Made by a program: the position numbers and the translations under genes. DNA of 64,000 nucleotides from Faecalibacterium sp. I3-3-89 (GTDB lineage Bacteria > Bacillota > Clostridia > Oscillospirales > Ruminococcaceae), in assembly GCF_023347275.1 (NCBI RefSeq), contig NZ_CP094468.1, positions 2,294,001 through 2,358,000 on the forward strand, written 5' to 3'. How positions within the stretch are numbered: position 1 is the first letter of the stretch; each line of letters opens with the position of its first letter. The notes under the pieces were generated by a model, which did no database searches, was not told the DNA's origin, and was given only the letters and a program-made list of their open reading frames with translations. Below, piece after piece: positions 19,405-27,090 of the stretch.

Positions 19405-21378
19405 ATGAATCAGAACGACCCACCCACTGAACATATTCTGGCGTGTCTGTCGTCCTCTCCCTCCAATGCAAAGATCGTGCGGACGGCAGCAACGATGGCA
19501 AAGGCGTTTGGAGGGACTTTTACAGCTCTGTATGTCCGGACGCCTGACTCGGATCAGATGGGAAAAGAAGACTGTCGGCGTTTGCAGCAGCACATTCGTA
19601 TGGCAGAGCAGGCAGGTGCCGACATTTCTACGATCTACGGGGATGACATTCCGCAGCAGATCGCAGAGTTTGCCCGCATCTCCGGCATTACAAAAATCGT
19701 ACTGGGGCGCTCCAGCGTACATCGCCGCCATTTCTGGAGTGGACCGTCACTGACTGAAAAATTGACGCTGACTGCGCCTAATCTGGATATTTACATCATC
19801 CCGGATGCTTCTGCAGAGAACGGCTACGGTTCAGGACGGAAGCTGTTCACCCGTCCGCTTCTGCCGTCTGTCCGCGATTTACTGATCACCGCAGGCATTT
19901 TGAGCTGCATCACACTCATCGGTTTCTTTTTCTTACAACTGGACTTTGCACGCTATAATATTATCATGCTCTATATGCTGGGGGTGCTGTTCACCGCATG
20001 GTTTACCAGCGGCTACACCTGCGGTGTGCTGGGGTCCGTTGCCAGTGTAGCATTGTACAATTTCTTCATGACCGAGCCATACCTGACATTCCATGCGTAT
20101 GATCCCGGTTATCAGGTTACATTTGCCCTGATGCTGACCTCTGCAATCATTACCTGTACCCTGACAACGCGGCTGAAGGATCATGCAAAAATGTCTGCGC
20201 AGGCAGCGTTCCGTACAAAAATACTGTTTGATACAAATCAGCTTTTACAGAGAGCAAAAAGCGAGGAAGAAATCCTCTCTCAGACAGCGTCCCAGTTGAT
20301 GAAGCTGCTGAACCGGAGTCTGATCGTTTACCCGGAACAAAACGGAGATCTTGGGTCAGAACAGGTTTTTGAGATTGATGGGGAAGTGCCGTGTAACATC
20401 TTTTCTGCACCGGAAGAACGTGATGCAGCAAACTGGACGTTTGCCAACAAAAAGCGTTCCGGCGCAGGCACGGAGAGCTACCCGGATGCAAAGGGGCTTT
20501 ATCTTGCGCTTCGGACCGGAGGCGGCGTGTTTGGAGTGATCGGGATCGATCTGTCCGAAAAACCGCTGGATGCCTTTGAAAACAGTGTGCTGCTTTCCAT
20601 TCTGGGTGAAGGTGCGCTGGCCATCGAAAACCGCAGAAATGCGCTGGAAAAAGAGCAAGCTGCATTGCAGGCAAGGAATGAAGAGCTGCGGGCAAACCTG
20701 CTGCGCACGATCTCCCATGACCTGCGCACCCCGCTGACCTCCATTTCCGGCAATGCCAGCAATCTGCTTTCCAACGGAGAAACGCTGGATACAGAGACCC
20801 GGAACAAGATCTGCACCGATATTTTTGACGATGCGCAGTGGCTGATCGGTCTGGTGGAAAATCTGCTTTCCATCACCCGCATTGAAGATGGGCGGATGAA
20901 TCTGCAGATCTCGCCGCAGCTGATGGACGAAATAATCGAAGAAGCACTGCACCATGTCAACCGGAAAAGCTGCGAACACACCATCACAACACAGTATGGG
21001 GACGAGATCCTCCTGGTCAATGTGGATGCACGGCTGATCATGCAGGTCGTTGTCAATCTGGTGGATAACGCCATCAAATACACCCCCGTGGGCTCGATCA
21101 TTCAGATTTCGGCTTACCGGAAAGACCATCAGGTCGTAGTGGACGTTGCAGATAACGGTCCCGGCATTCCGGATCGCGCAAAAGCACAGGTGTTTGAGAT
21201 GTTTTATACCGGGCAGAGCCGCATCGCAGACAGTCACCGCAGCCTTGGATTGGGTTTGCCCCTCTGCCGAGCGATCCTGACTGCTCACGGCGGAACATTG
21301 ACCCTGCGTGACAACATTCCCAATGGCAGTGTCTTTTCCTTTGCACTGCCGCAAAGTGAGGTGAATATTCATGAATAA
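19405..21378 (+). CDS. kdpD: KdpD-like sensor histidine kinase lacking the N-terminal KdpD domain
   Basis: 657-residue membrane kinase. Residues 5-130 form a universal-stress-like domain (HILACLSSSPSNAKIV ... KIVLGRSS), residues about 155-260 the four-helix DUF4118 membrane domain, then a GAF-like region, HisKA (SHDLRTPL, His438) and ATPase (NLVDNAIKYTP; DNGPGIPD; GLGLPLC). The ATP-binding KdpD domain that starts full KdpD is missing, so this is the short form. Start chosen at ATG 19405, not the GTG nine bases earlier. No kdpFABC genes lie nearby; the partner operon is KtrAB. Confidence 0.9.
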   Translation: MNQNDPPTEHILACLSSSPSNAKIVRTAATMAKAFGGTFTALYVRTPDSDQMGKEDCRRLQQHIRMAEQAGADISTIYGDDIPQQIAEFARISGITKIVLGRSSVHRRHFWSGPSLTEKLTLTAPNLDIYIIPDASAENGYGSGRKLFTRPLLPSVRDLLITAGILSCITLIGFFFLQLDFARYNIIMLYMLGVLFTAWFTSGYTCGVLGSVASVALYNFFMTEPYLTFHAYDPGYQVTFALMLTSAIITCTLTTRLKDHAKMSAQAAFRTKILFDTNQLLQRAKSEEEILSQTASQLMKLLNRSLIVYPEQNGDLGSEQVFEIDGEVPCNIFSAPEERDAANWTFANKKRSGAGTESYPDAKGLYLALRTGGGVFGVIGIDLSEKPLDAFENSVLLSILGEGALAIENRRNALEKEQAALQARNEELRANLLRTISHDLRTPLTSISGNASNLLSNGETLDTETRNKICTDIFDDAQWLIGLVENLLSITRIEDGRMNLQISPQLMDEIIEEALHHVNRKSCEHTITTQYGDEILLVNVDARLIMQVVVNLVDNAIKYTPVGSIIQISAYRKDHQVVVDVADNGPGIPDRAKAQVFEMFYTGQSRIADSHRSLGLGLPLCRAILTAHGGTLTLRDNIPNGSVFSFALPQSEVNIHE

Positions 21379-22081
21379 GCCGACCATTCTGGTCGTAGAG
21401 GATGATGTTCCTGTACGGTGTCTGATCACAACGACCCTGAAGACCCACGGCTATAAATATCTGACTGCTTCCAATGGGGAAACGGCGATCATGATGGCTA
21501 CCAGCCACAACCCGGACATCATGCTGCTGGATCTTGGGCTGCCCGATATAGACGGCATCGAGGTCATCCGCAGCGTCCGCACATGGTCGAACCTGCCCAT
21601 CATCGTCCTGAGTGCCCGGAGCGAAGATTCTGATAAGATCGAGGCACTGGACAACGGCGCAGACGATTATCTGACAAAGCCGTTTTCCGTGGATGAGCTG
21701 CTGGCAAGACTGCGTGTAACGCAGCGCCGATTGAATCTGCTGGCTTCTGACGGCATAAATAGTCCGGTTTTTGTCAATGGTCCTTTGAAGATCGACTTCT
21801 CGGCAGGCTGCGTCTGGCTGAGCGAGAATGAATTGCATTTGACCCCCATCGAGTACAAGCTGCTGTGTGTGCTGGCGCATAATGTGGGCAAAGTGCTGAC
21901 GCATACCTCCCTCACGCAGAAAGTATGGGGCAGTACGCAGGAAAATGACATTGCTTCCTTGCGAGTTTACATGGCATCCCTGCGCAAAAAATTGGAACGA
22001 TACCCGGATGCGCCGCATCTGATCCAGACCCATGTTGGTGTCGGATACCGGATGCTGCGCGCAGAAAACGATGAAGCATAG
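21371..22081 (+). CDS. kdpE: KdpE-like response regulator (OmpR family)
   Basis: 236-residue regulator with a receiver domain (phospho-acceptor Asp54 in LLDLGLPD, Lys in LTKPF) and a winged-helix domain ending RVYMASLRKKLE ... HVGVGYRML. It overlaps the kinase gene by 8 bp and so is co-translated. By family it responds to low K+ or salt stress; here its likely target is the KtrAB operon itself. Confidence 0.92.
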   Translation: MNKPTILVVEDDVPVRCLITTTLKTHGYKYLTASNGETAIMMATSHNPDIMLLDLGLPDIDGIEVIRSVRTWSNLPIIVLSARSEDSDKIEALDNGADDYLTKPFSVDELLARLRVTQRRLNLLASDGINSPVFVNGPLKIDFSAGCVWLSENELHLTPIEYKLLCVLAHNVGKVLTHTSLTQKVWGSTQENDIASLRVYMASLRKKLERYPDAPHLIQTHVGVGYRMLRAENDEA

Positions 22082-22089
22082 TAAAAAAA

Positions 22090-22187
22090 CAGGGTGCGCC
22101 CTGAATGGACGCACCCTGCCAAAAGCCACAGACGATAGCGATATGTACAACAGGGCGTTCCCCGTCGGGAACGCTCTGTTTCTCTTT
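22090..22187 (+). terminator. Two hairpins after kdpE
   Basis: CAGGGTGCG/CGCACCCTG (22090-22118) and AACAGGGCGTTCCC/GGGAACGCTCTGTT followed by TCTCTTT (22149-22187). The second has the form of an intrinsic terminator. The rest of the 315-bp gap up to 22278 has no recognisable feature. Confidence 0.65.
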
Positions 22188-22277
22188 GCTGGGGGTATGA
22201 TGATCCTGCGCACGCACCGTTTCGTTGCATCGCTCTCTTCCTATGGCGACCCCGCTTTCTCTGATTTGAAACTCCTT

Positions 22278-22362
22278 CTTGCAATCTCTTTCCAGTTATG
22301 GTATATACATCATACGAAAATCAGTCCATGAAAGAACGTGTCATCGTTCCATGATGTATAAA
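22278..22362 (+). promoter_or_regulatory. Promoter/dyad element, copy B (before fdhD)
   Basis: TTGCAA, 17 bp, TATATA, then ACGAAA, a GAAC/GTTC inner repeat and a perfect 10-bp outer inverted repeat (TATACATCAT at 22304-22313, ATGATGTATA at 22351-22360). It matches copy A at 15209. The upstream arm overlaps the -10 box, as expected for an operator that controls transcription start. Confidence 0.6.
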
Positions 22363-22396
22363 AGAAAGCCCCCGCCCGGAGAAAGGATATATCCCC

Positions 22397-23161
22397 ATGC
22401 AGATCAACGACCGCTTCGGCGCAGCCGCCGCTTTTGAGACCGTATCCCTGCCGGACGGCACCGAAGCCGCCGTACCGACAGAACACGCAGCAGCCCTCTA
22501 TGTCAATGAGCAGCCCGCATTCCGGGTGGTGTGCACACCGGAGCTGCTGCCGCAGCTGGCGCTGGGGCGGCTGCTGACGGAGGGGTGGATCACATCCGCC
22601 GGGGAAGTGGAGCAGATTGCCGTCTGTGCCGAGGGGCTGAAGATCAGCGTCCATCTCACCCACCCGCTGACGGCGCGGAGCGCAGCGGCGCAGGAGGTGT
22701 CCAGCTGCTGCACCGACAACATCACGCTGGGCAGCCCCGTGGAGCTGCAACCCCTGCGCGGCGCGCCCCAGCTGGACCTGCCGCCGGAATGGGTGGACGC
22801 CCTCGCCGCCGCCATGAGCGCGGGCCTGCCCCTCTATCAGGCCACCCACGCAGTCCACAGCTGCTTCGTGCTGCACCGGGGCCATATCTTCTGCGCCTGC
22901 GAGGACATCGGGCGGCACAATGCGCTGGACAAGGCCGTGGGCAGCGTGATGCTGGCCGGCGTCCCGCTGCACGAATGCGTCCTCTACACCAGCGGCCGCG
23001 TGCCGGTGGACATGGTGCGCAAGGCCATCCGGGCAGGCGTCCCGGCACTGGTGAGCAAGACCATGCCCACCGTGCAGTCGCTGGAGCTGGCGCAGGAATA
23101 TGGCTTACAGCTGCTCTGCGGCCGGAAACATCCGCTAACATCGTCGAAAAGTGTGGGGTGA
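22397..23161 (+). CDS. fdhD: FdhD-family sulfurtransferase for molybdenum/tungsten enzymes
   Basis: 254-residue cytoplasmic protein. FdhD passes sulfur from a cysteine desulfurase to the metal of the bis-molybdopterin cofactor before insertion into formate dehydrogenase. Family landmarks are present: EHAAALYVNEQPAFRVVCTP near the start, SSCC at about residue 103 where the active-site cysteines sit, and the conserved CEDIGRHNALDKAVG and TSGRVPVDMVRKA. GGAGAAAGGA precedes ATG 22397. No formate dehydrogenase is in view; the nearest candidate client is the AOR-family enzyme 1.7 kb downstream. Confidence 0.9.
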   Translation: MQINDRFGAAAAFETVSLPDGTEAAVPTEHAAALYVNEQPAFRVVCTPELLPQLALGRLLTEGWITSAGEVEQIAVCAEGLKISVHLTHPLTARSAAAQEVSSCCTDNITLGSPVELQPLRGAPQLDLPPEWVDALAAAMSAGLPLYQATHAVHSCFVLHRGHIFCACEDIGRHNALDKAVGSVMLAGVPLHECVLYTSGRVPVDMVRKAIRAGVPALVSKTMPTVQSLELAQEYGLQLLCGRKHPLTSSKSVG

Positions 23162-23173
23162 CCCCGGTTCGCG

Positions 23174-23201
23174 TTGACTTACTTTTCGTCCATGTGATAA
23201 T
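23174..23201 (+). promoter_or_regulatory. Promoter of the FMN protein/ferredoxin/AOR operon
   Basis: TTGACT, 16 bp, then GATAAT preceded by TGT (an extended -10 form). It is followed by a hairpin GACCGCTC/GAGCGGTC at 23215-23248 with ATTTTC after it, which could attenuate the transcript or end read-through from fdhD. Confidence 0.6.
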
Positions 23202-23303
23202 ATATTAACGAAGAGACCGCTCCGCTTGTTGCAGCAGGCTGAGCGGTCATTTTCGTGTCCGGGAAACTTTTCCCGCACAACCAAAAAACAGGCAGGTGAT
23301 AAC

Positions 23304-24218
23304 ATGAAGCAGGCAACCAACCCGTTTGCGCCCGTCCCGCTGTGGCGCAGACGGCTGCCGGGCTACGCGGCCATGGGCGCTGCGACGATCGCCATGGCGG
23401 TCGGCCTCATCGCAATGCAGAACGCACGCACCACGGTCGCAAGCACCCTGCTGCCGGTGTCGGAGGCGGATGCAGCCACCTACGGCATCAGCGCAGTGTA
23501 TCAGCTCGACGACGACAGCTATCGCGTGGAGGGCGTGCAGAAGGGCTTCCAGAGCGATGTGCAGGCTGCCGTGACCATCGACGCCGAGGGCAATGTCTCC
23601 GCTGTGGAGATCCTCTCGCAGGCGGAGACGGACAGCCTCGGCGGCCAGTGTGTCGCTCCGGAGTTCACGTCCCAGTACCAGGGCGCGGCTCCCTTTACGC
23701 TGGCAGGCAAGAGCTACACCGTGACCGACCCGGCCACCGGCGCAGCCTATGCAGCAGCCGGTGCATCCGATGCGTCCGCTGCGGCACAGGATTTCGACCC
23801 CGCACAGTGGAACGTGTCCGACACCTCTCCCGAGGCGGAGGCCACCCGCAGGATGTATGCGGCCGGGCTGACCCTCTCGGCCCTGAACGGACAGCCTCTG
23901 GACGACGAGCTGCCGCCCCCGCTGGATTCCAGCGCCGAGGCCGTGGCACGCCGGAAGCTGTACGCTGCGGGCCTGAGCAAGAGCGCACAGGACGGCGAGG
24001 CGCAGGCTCTGCCCTACGCGGACTGGTCGGCTGAAAAGCAGTCGGCCTACCGTCTTGCCGAGGCCGGGCTGACCGCCGGGCCGTCCGACAGCGACGCTGT
24101 CAGCGCAGACCTCACCGAGGTGGACGCCCTTTCCGGTGCGACCATCACCTCGGCGGCAGTGACCACCGTGGTCAACGATTCGTATTTCTATGTAACTGAG
24201 GTGCTCCGCGCAGAGTGA
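23304..24218 (+). CDS. Membrane-anchored FMN-binding domain protein (RnfG/NosR type)
   Basis: 304 residues. A hydrophobic helix at about 24-42 anchors the protein with the rest outside. The FMN_bind domain is split: a first half at 60-150 (YRVEGVQKGFQSDVQAAVTI ... GFxG-like region) and a C-terminal LSGATITS, the signature in which a Thr carries covalent FMN in RnfG-type proteins. Between them lie three related units containing RRMYAAGLTLSA, RRKLYAAGLSKSA and YRLAEAGLTAG, an internal repeat of unknown role. It probably passes electrons across the membrane to or from the ferredoxin encoded next. The in-frame start further upstream lies inside a hairpin and was rejected. Confidence 0.82.
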   Translation: MKQATNPFAPVPLWRRRLPGYAAMGAATIAMAVGLIAMQNARTTVASTLLPVSEADAATYGISAVYQLDDDSYRVEGVQKGFQSDVQAAVTIDAEGNVSAVEILSQAETDSLGGQCVAPEFTSQYQGAAPFTLAGKSYTVTDPATGAAYAAAGASDASAAAQDFDPAQWNVSDTSPEAEATRRMYAAGLTLSALNGQPLDDELPPPLDSSAEAVARRKLYAAGLSKSAQDGEAQALPYADWSAEKQSAYRLAEAGLTAGPSDSDAVSADLTEVDALSGATITSAAVTTVVNDSYFYVTEVLRAE

Positions 24219-24240
24219 CCTCAACGGAGGAATGGAACCT

Positions 24241-24885
24241 ATGGCAAAAACTGATTTTCTGACGGCTGATATGACCCGCCGCCAGTTCATGAAGATCTCG
24301 GGCAAGAGCCTTGCAGGGCTTACCCTCTCCGCATCCATGCTGTCCCTCTTCGGCTGCTCGCAGAAGCAGGTGGACAGCGGCGCAGTGGCCACTTGGGCGC
24401 TGCCGCAGGGTCTGCTGGTGGTCAACGCCGACCTGTGCACCGGCTGCCAGCGCTGCGAGATCAACTGCACCCTGACCAACGACGGCGTGTGCTCCTCTTA
24501 CATCAGCCGCGTCAAGATCCAGCGCCGCCTGAATCTGGATGGTGCCGGCAACGGCCTGCTGTCCGGCAACGACAACTGCTGGGTCTACTTCCCGGACACC
24601 TGCCGCCAGTGCGAAGACCCCGCCTGCGGCAACGCCTGCCCCCAAAAGGCCATTACGACCAACGAGCAGGGCATCCGCGTGGTGGACACCGACAAGTGCA
24701 TCGGCTGCGGGGCCTGCCACGACGCCTGCCCTTGGCATATGCCCACCGTCAACCCCGAGACCGGCAAGTCGTCCAAGTGCATCGCCTGCGGTGCCTGCGT
24801 GGCAGGCTGCCCGTCCGGCGCTCTGTCCATCGTGGACTGGGACGCCGTCACCAGCGCAGCACAGGCTGCCTACATGGACCTGTAA
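24241..24885 (+). CDS. Four-cluster 4Fe-4S ferredoxin with Tat-like/lipoprotein signal
   Basis: 214 residues. The N-terminus carries a twin-arginine motif (TRRQFMK) and a hydrophobic stretch ending LSLFGC, a lipobox, so the protein is probably exported and lipid-anchored. Four cysteine groups follow: CTGCQRCEINC, CRQCEDPACGNACP, CIGCGACHDACP and CIACGACVAGCP. This is the DmsB/NrfC/YdhY arrangement of an electron-transfer subunit. ATG 24241 is chosen because GGAGG ends too close to the ATG at 24232. It sits between the FMN protein and the AOR-like enzyme, as YdhY stands near YdhV in E. coli. Confidence 0.88.
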   Translation: MAKTDFLTADMTRRQFMKISGKSLAGLTLSASMLSLFGCSQKQVDSGAVATWALPQGLLVVNADLCTGCQRCEINCTLTNDGVCSSYISRVKIQRRLNLDGAGNGLLSGNDNCWVYFPDTCRQCEDPACGNACPQKAITTNEQGIRVVDTDKCIGCGACHDACPWHMPTVNPETGKSSKCIACGACVAGCPSGALSIVDWDAVTSAAQAAYMDL

Positions 24886-24900
24886 GGAGGAGGAACAACA

Positions 24901-27066
24901 ATGGCTGAAAGTTATGGCTGGGCAGGCAAGATCCTGCGCGTTGACCTGACCACCGGTGCGATCACCACCGAGGACGACGCAAAATACCATAAATATATCG
25001 GCGGCATGGGCATGGCCTACCGCATCATGTATGAGGAAGCTCCCATGGACCTCGACCCCTATGATGAGAAGGCACTGGTCATCTTCGGCGTCGGCCCCCT
25101 GACCGGTGCAGGCGTGCCCTGCTCCGGCCGGATGAACGTCACCTTCCGCTCCACCTGGTCCAAGGGCAGCTCCATCATCGACGCCCACATGGGCGGCCAC
25201 ATCGGCCCCATGCTGAAGTATGCGGGCTGGGACGGCATCGTCATCACCGGCATCTCCGCAAAGCCCGTCTACCTGCGCATCGAGGACGACGAGGTCTCCC
25301 TCGAGGACGCTTCTGACATCTGGGGCAAGGGTACGTTCGCGTCCAACAAGTGGATGGTGGAGCAGAACGGCCGTGAGTTCGAGACCGCTTCCATCGGCCC
25401 TGCCGGTGAGAATCTGGTGGACTACTCCACCCTGAACACCAGCTTTGGCAACTCCGGCGGCGCCGGTCTGGGCGCTGCCATGGGCAACAAGAAGCTGAAG
25501 GGCCTAGCCATCCGCGGCACCGGCAGCGTCAAGGTCGCCGACCCCAAAAAGGTGCTGGAGCTGTCCAACTACATGATGGGCAACCTCATCGGCGGCAACA
25601 ACAACCACAACGTCCCCGCACAGCCCCAGAGCTGGGCCGAGTACAGCGCCACCTCCGGCAAGAACCGCTGGTCCGGCGCACCGGGCCGTATGTGGAAAAA
25701 GGCTCCCGGCGGCCCCGTGGATACCGGCGAGCAGCCCTACAACGACATCAACAAGATCGCGCTGCGCTGCTTCAAGGGTTACTTCGACTTCGGCGCACCG
25801 GCTGCGGAGTACACCGTCAAGAACGGCGGCTGCTCCTCCTGCCCCATCCGCTGCTACACCGAGTATGATGTGGACCCGCTGGCCGATTACGACCTGCCCA
25901 CCCACAACTCCAACACCTGTATGCCCGTGCTGTACGGCACCCGCGTCTACCCGGACGGCGTCCACGACTTCAAGTACGAGGGCGACGGCACCATGGTCAT
26001 CAATCTGGCATGGTCCCACGCCGTCGATGACATGGGCCTGTGGGACAACTACGGCAACCTGAACCGCGACCTGCTGTGGATCCTGCGGATGCCCCGCGAG
26101 GAGGCCACCCAGTACATCAGCGAGGAAGAGTACGACTCCCTGCCTTGGGCATGGGAAAAGGCCGGTGACCCCCGCTGGGAGGTGGAGCTGATCCGCCGCA
26201 TGGCCTATGGCGAGGGCGACCTGTCCGTCATCGCAAAGGGTACGCTGGCCATGATGGAAAAGTTCGGCCTGCCCAAGAGCTGGCTGGACCGCAACGACGG
26301 CGCTACCAACTCCAACCTGATCTACAACGGCTTCCCCAACCACCACGGCCCCGCAGAGGCATGGCAGGTTGGCATGCTGTACAATCTGGTGTATAATAGA
26401 GACTGCATGATCCACGAGATCGTCTGCGAGACCGGCTCCGGCGCACCCTACGAGGTGACCAAAAAGGTCATGGAGGACTTCTTCGGCGAGGGCTGCTACG
26501 ACAAGGCCAAGGCCTACACCCCCATCAACGAAAACAAGGCAAAGCTGGCCGCCTACTGCGTCAACGATAAGAACTTCCACGACTCTGCTACCCTCTGCAA
26601 CTGGATGTGGCCCATGACCCAGTCTCCCTCCAAGGAGCGGGCCTACCACGGCGATCTGGACCTGCAGGCAGATTTCATGACCGCCGTCACCGGCGAGACC
26701 TACACCCAGGCCGGTCTGCAGGAAGCAGGCGAGCGCATCACCCAGATGCTGCGCGCCATGACCGCCATCAGCTTCCAGAAGAACTGCGGCAGCGCAAACC
26801 TCCGTCAGGAGCACGACGCCATCTGCGACTGGGTCTTCGACAAGGAGCCGGACTTCAAGGCATTTGAGCCGGGCACCACCAAGCTGGACCGCGCCGACAT
26901 GGAGAAGGCCAAGGATATGTTCTACGACATCTTCGGCTGGGACAAGACCACCGGCGTGCCCACCCGCGAGACGCTGGAGAAGTTCGACCTCGGCGACATG
27001 GCCGACGATCTGGAAGCACGCGGCATCTACGACCAGACTCCCGCTGAGGAGACTGCAGCCCAGTAA
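24901..27066 (+). CDS. Aldehyde ferredoxin oxidoreductase-family enzyme (YdhV-like)
   Basis: 721-residue enzyme of the AOR family, which binds a tungsten or molybdenum bis-pyranopterin and one 4Fe-4S cluster. Family features: N-terminal GKILRVDLTTG, the pterin-binding glycine stretch SIGPAGENLVDYSTLNT and GGAGLGAAMG, and the cluster motif CSSCPIRC near residue 315. No signal peptide is seen, although the ferredoxin partner has one. The substrate is unknown; AOR relatives oxidise aldehydes or reduce carboxylates. Linkage to a complete set of molybdopterin genes and modABC supports a functional metal enzyme. GGAGGAGG precedes ATG 24901. Confidence 0.9.
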   Translation: MAESYGWAGKILRVDLTTGAITTEDDAKYHKYIGGMGMAYRIMYEEAPMDLDPYDEKALVIFGVGPLTGAGVPCSGRMNVTFRSTWSKGSSIIDAHMGGHIGPMLKYAGWDGIVITGISAKPVYLRIEDDEVSLEDASDIWGKGTFASNKWMVEQNGREFETASIGPAGENLVDYSTLNTSFGNSGGAGLGAAMGNKKLKGLAIRGTGSVKVADPKKVLELSNYMMGNLIGGNNNHNVPAQPQSWAEYSATSGKNRWSGAPGRMWKKAPGGPVDTGEQPYNDINKIALRCFKGYFDFGAPAAEYTVKNGGCSSCPIRCYTEYDVDPLADYDLPTHNSNTCMPVLYGTRVYPDGVHDFKYEGDGTMVINLAWSHAVDDMGLWDNYGNLNRDLLWILRMPREEATQYISEEEYDSLPWAWEKAGDPRWEVELIRRMAYGEGDLSVIAKGTLAMMEKFGLPKSWLDRNDGATNSNLIYNGFPNHHGPAEAWQVGMLYNLVYNRDCMIHEIVCETGSGAPYEVTKKVMEDFFGEGCYDKAKAYTPINENKAKLAAYCVNDKNFHDSATLCNWMWPMTQSPSKERAYHGDLDLQADFMTAVTGETYTQAGLQEAGERITQMLRAMTAISFQKNCGSANLRQEHDAICDWVFDKEPDFKAFEPGTTKLDRADMEKAKDMFYDIFGWDKTTGVPTRETLEKFDLGDMADDLEARGIYDQTPAEETAAQ

Positions 27067-27090
27067 TTCACAGAAACGAGAGGAATTATC

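Noticed and set aside
15209..22362. Copies A and B as simple attL/attR of the recombinase
   Set aside because: The copies are similar over the whole length rather than sharing a short identical core, and both coincide with promoter boxes; a shared control element fits better, so the att reading is kept only as an alternative.
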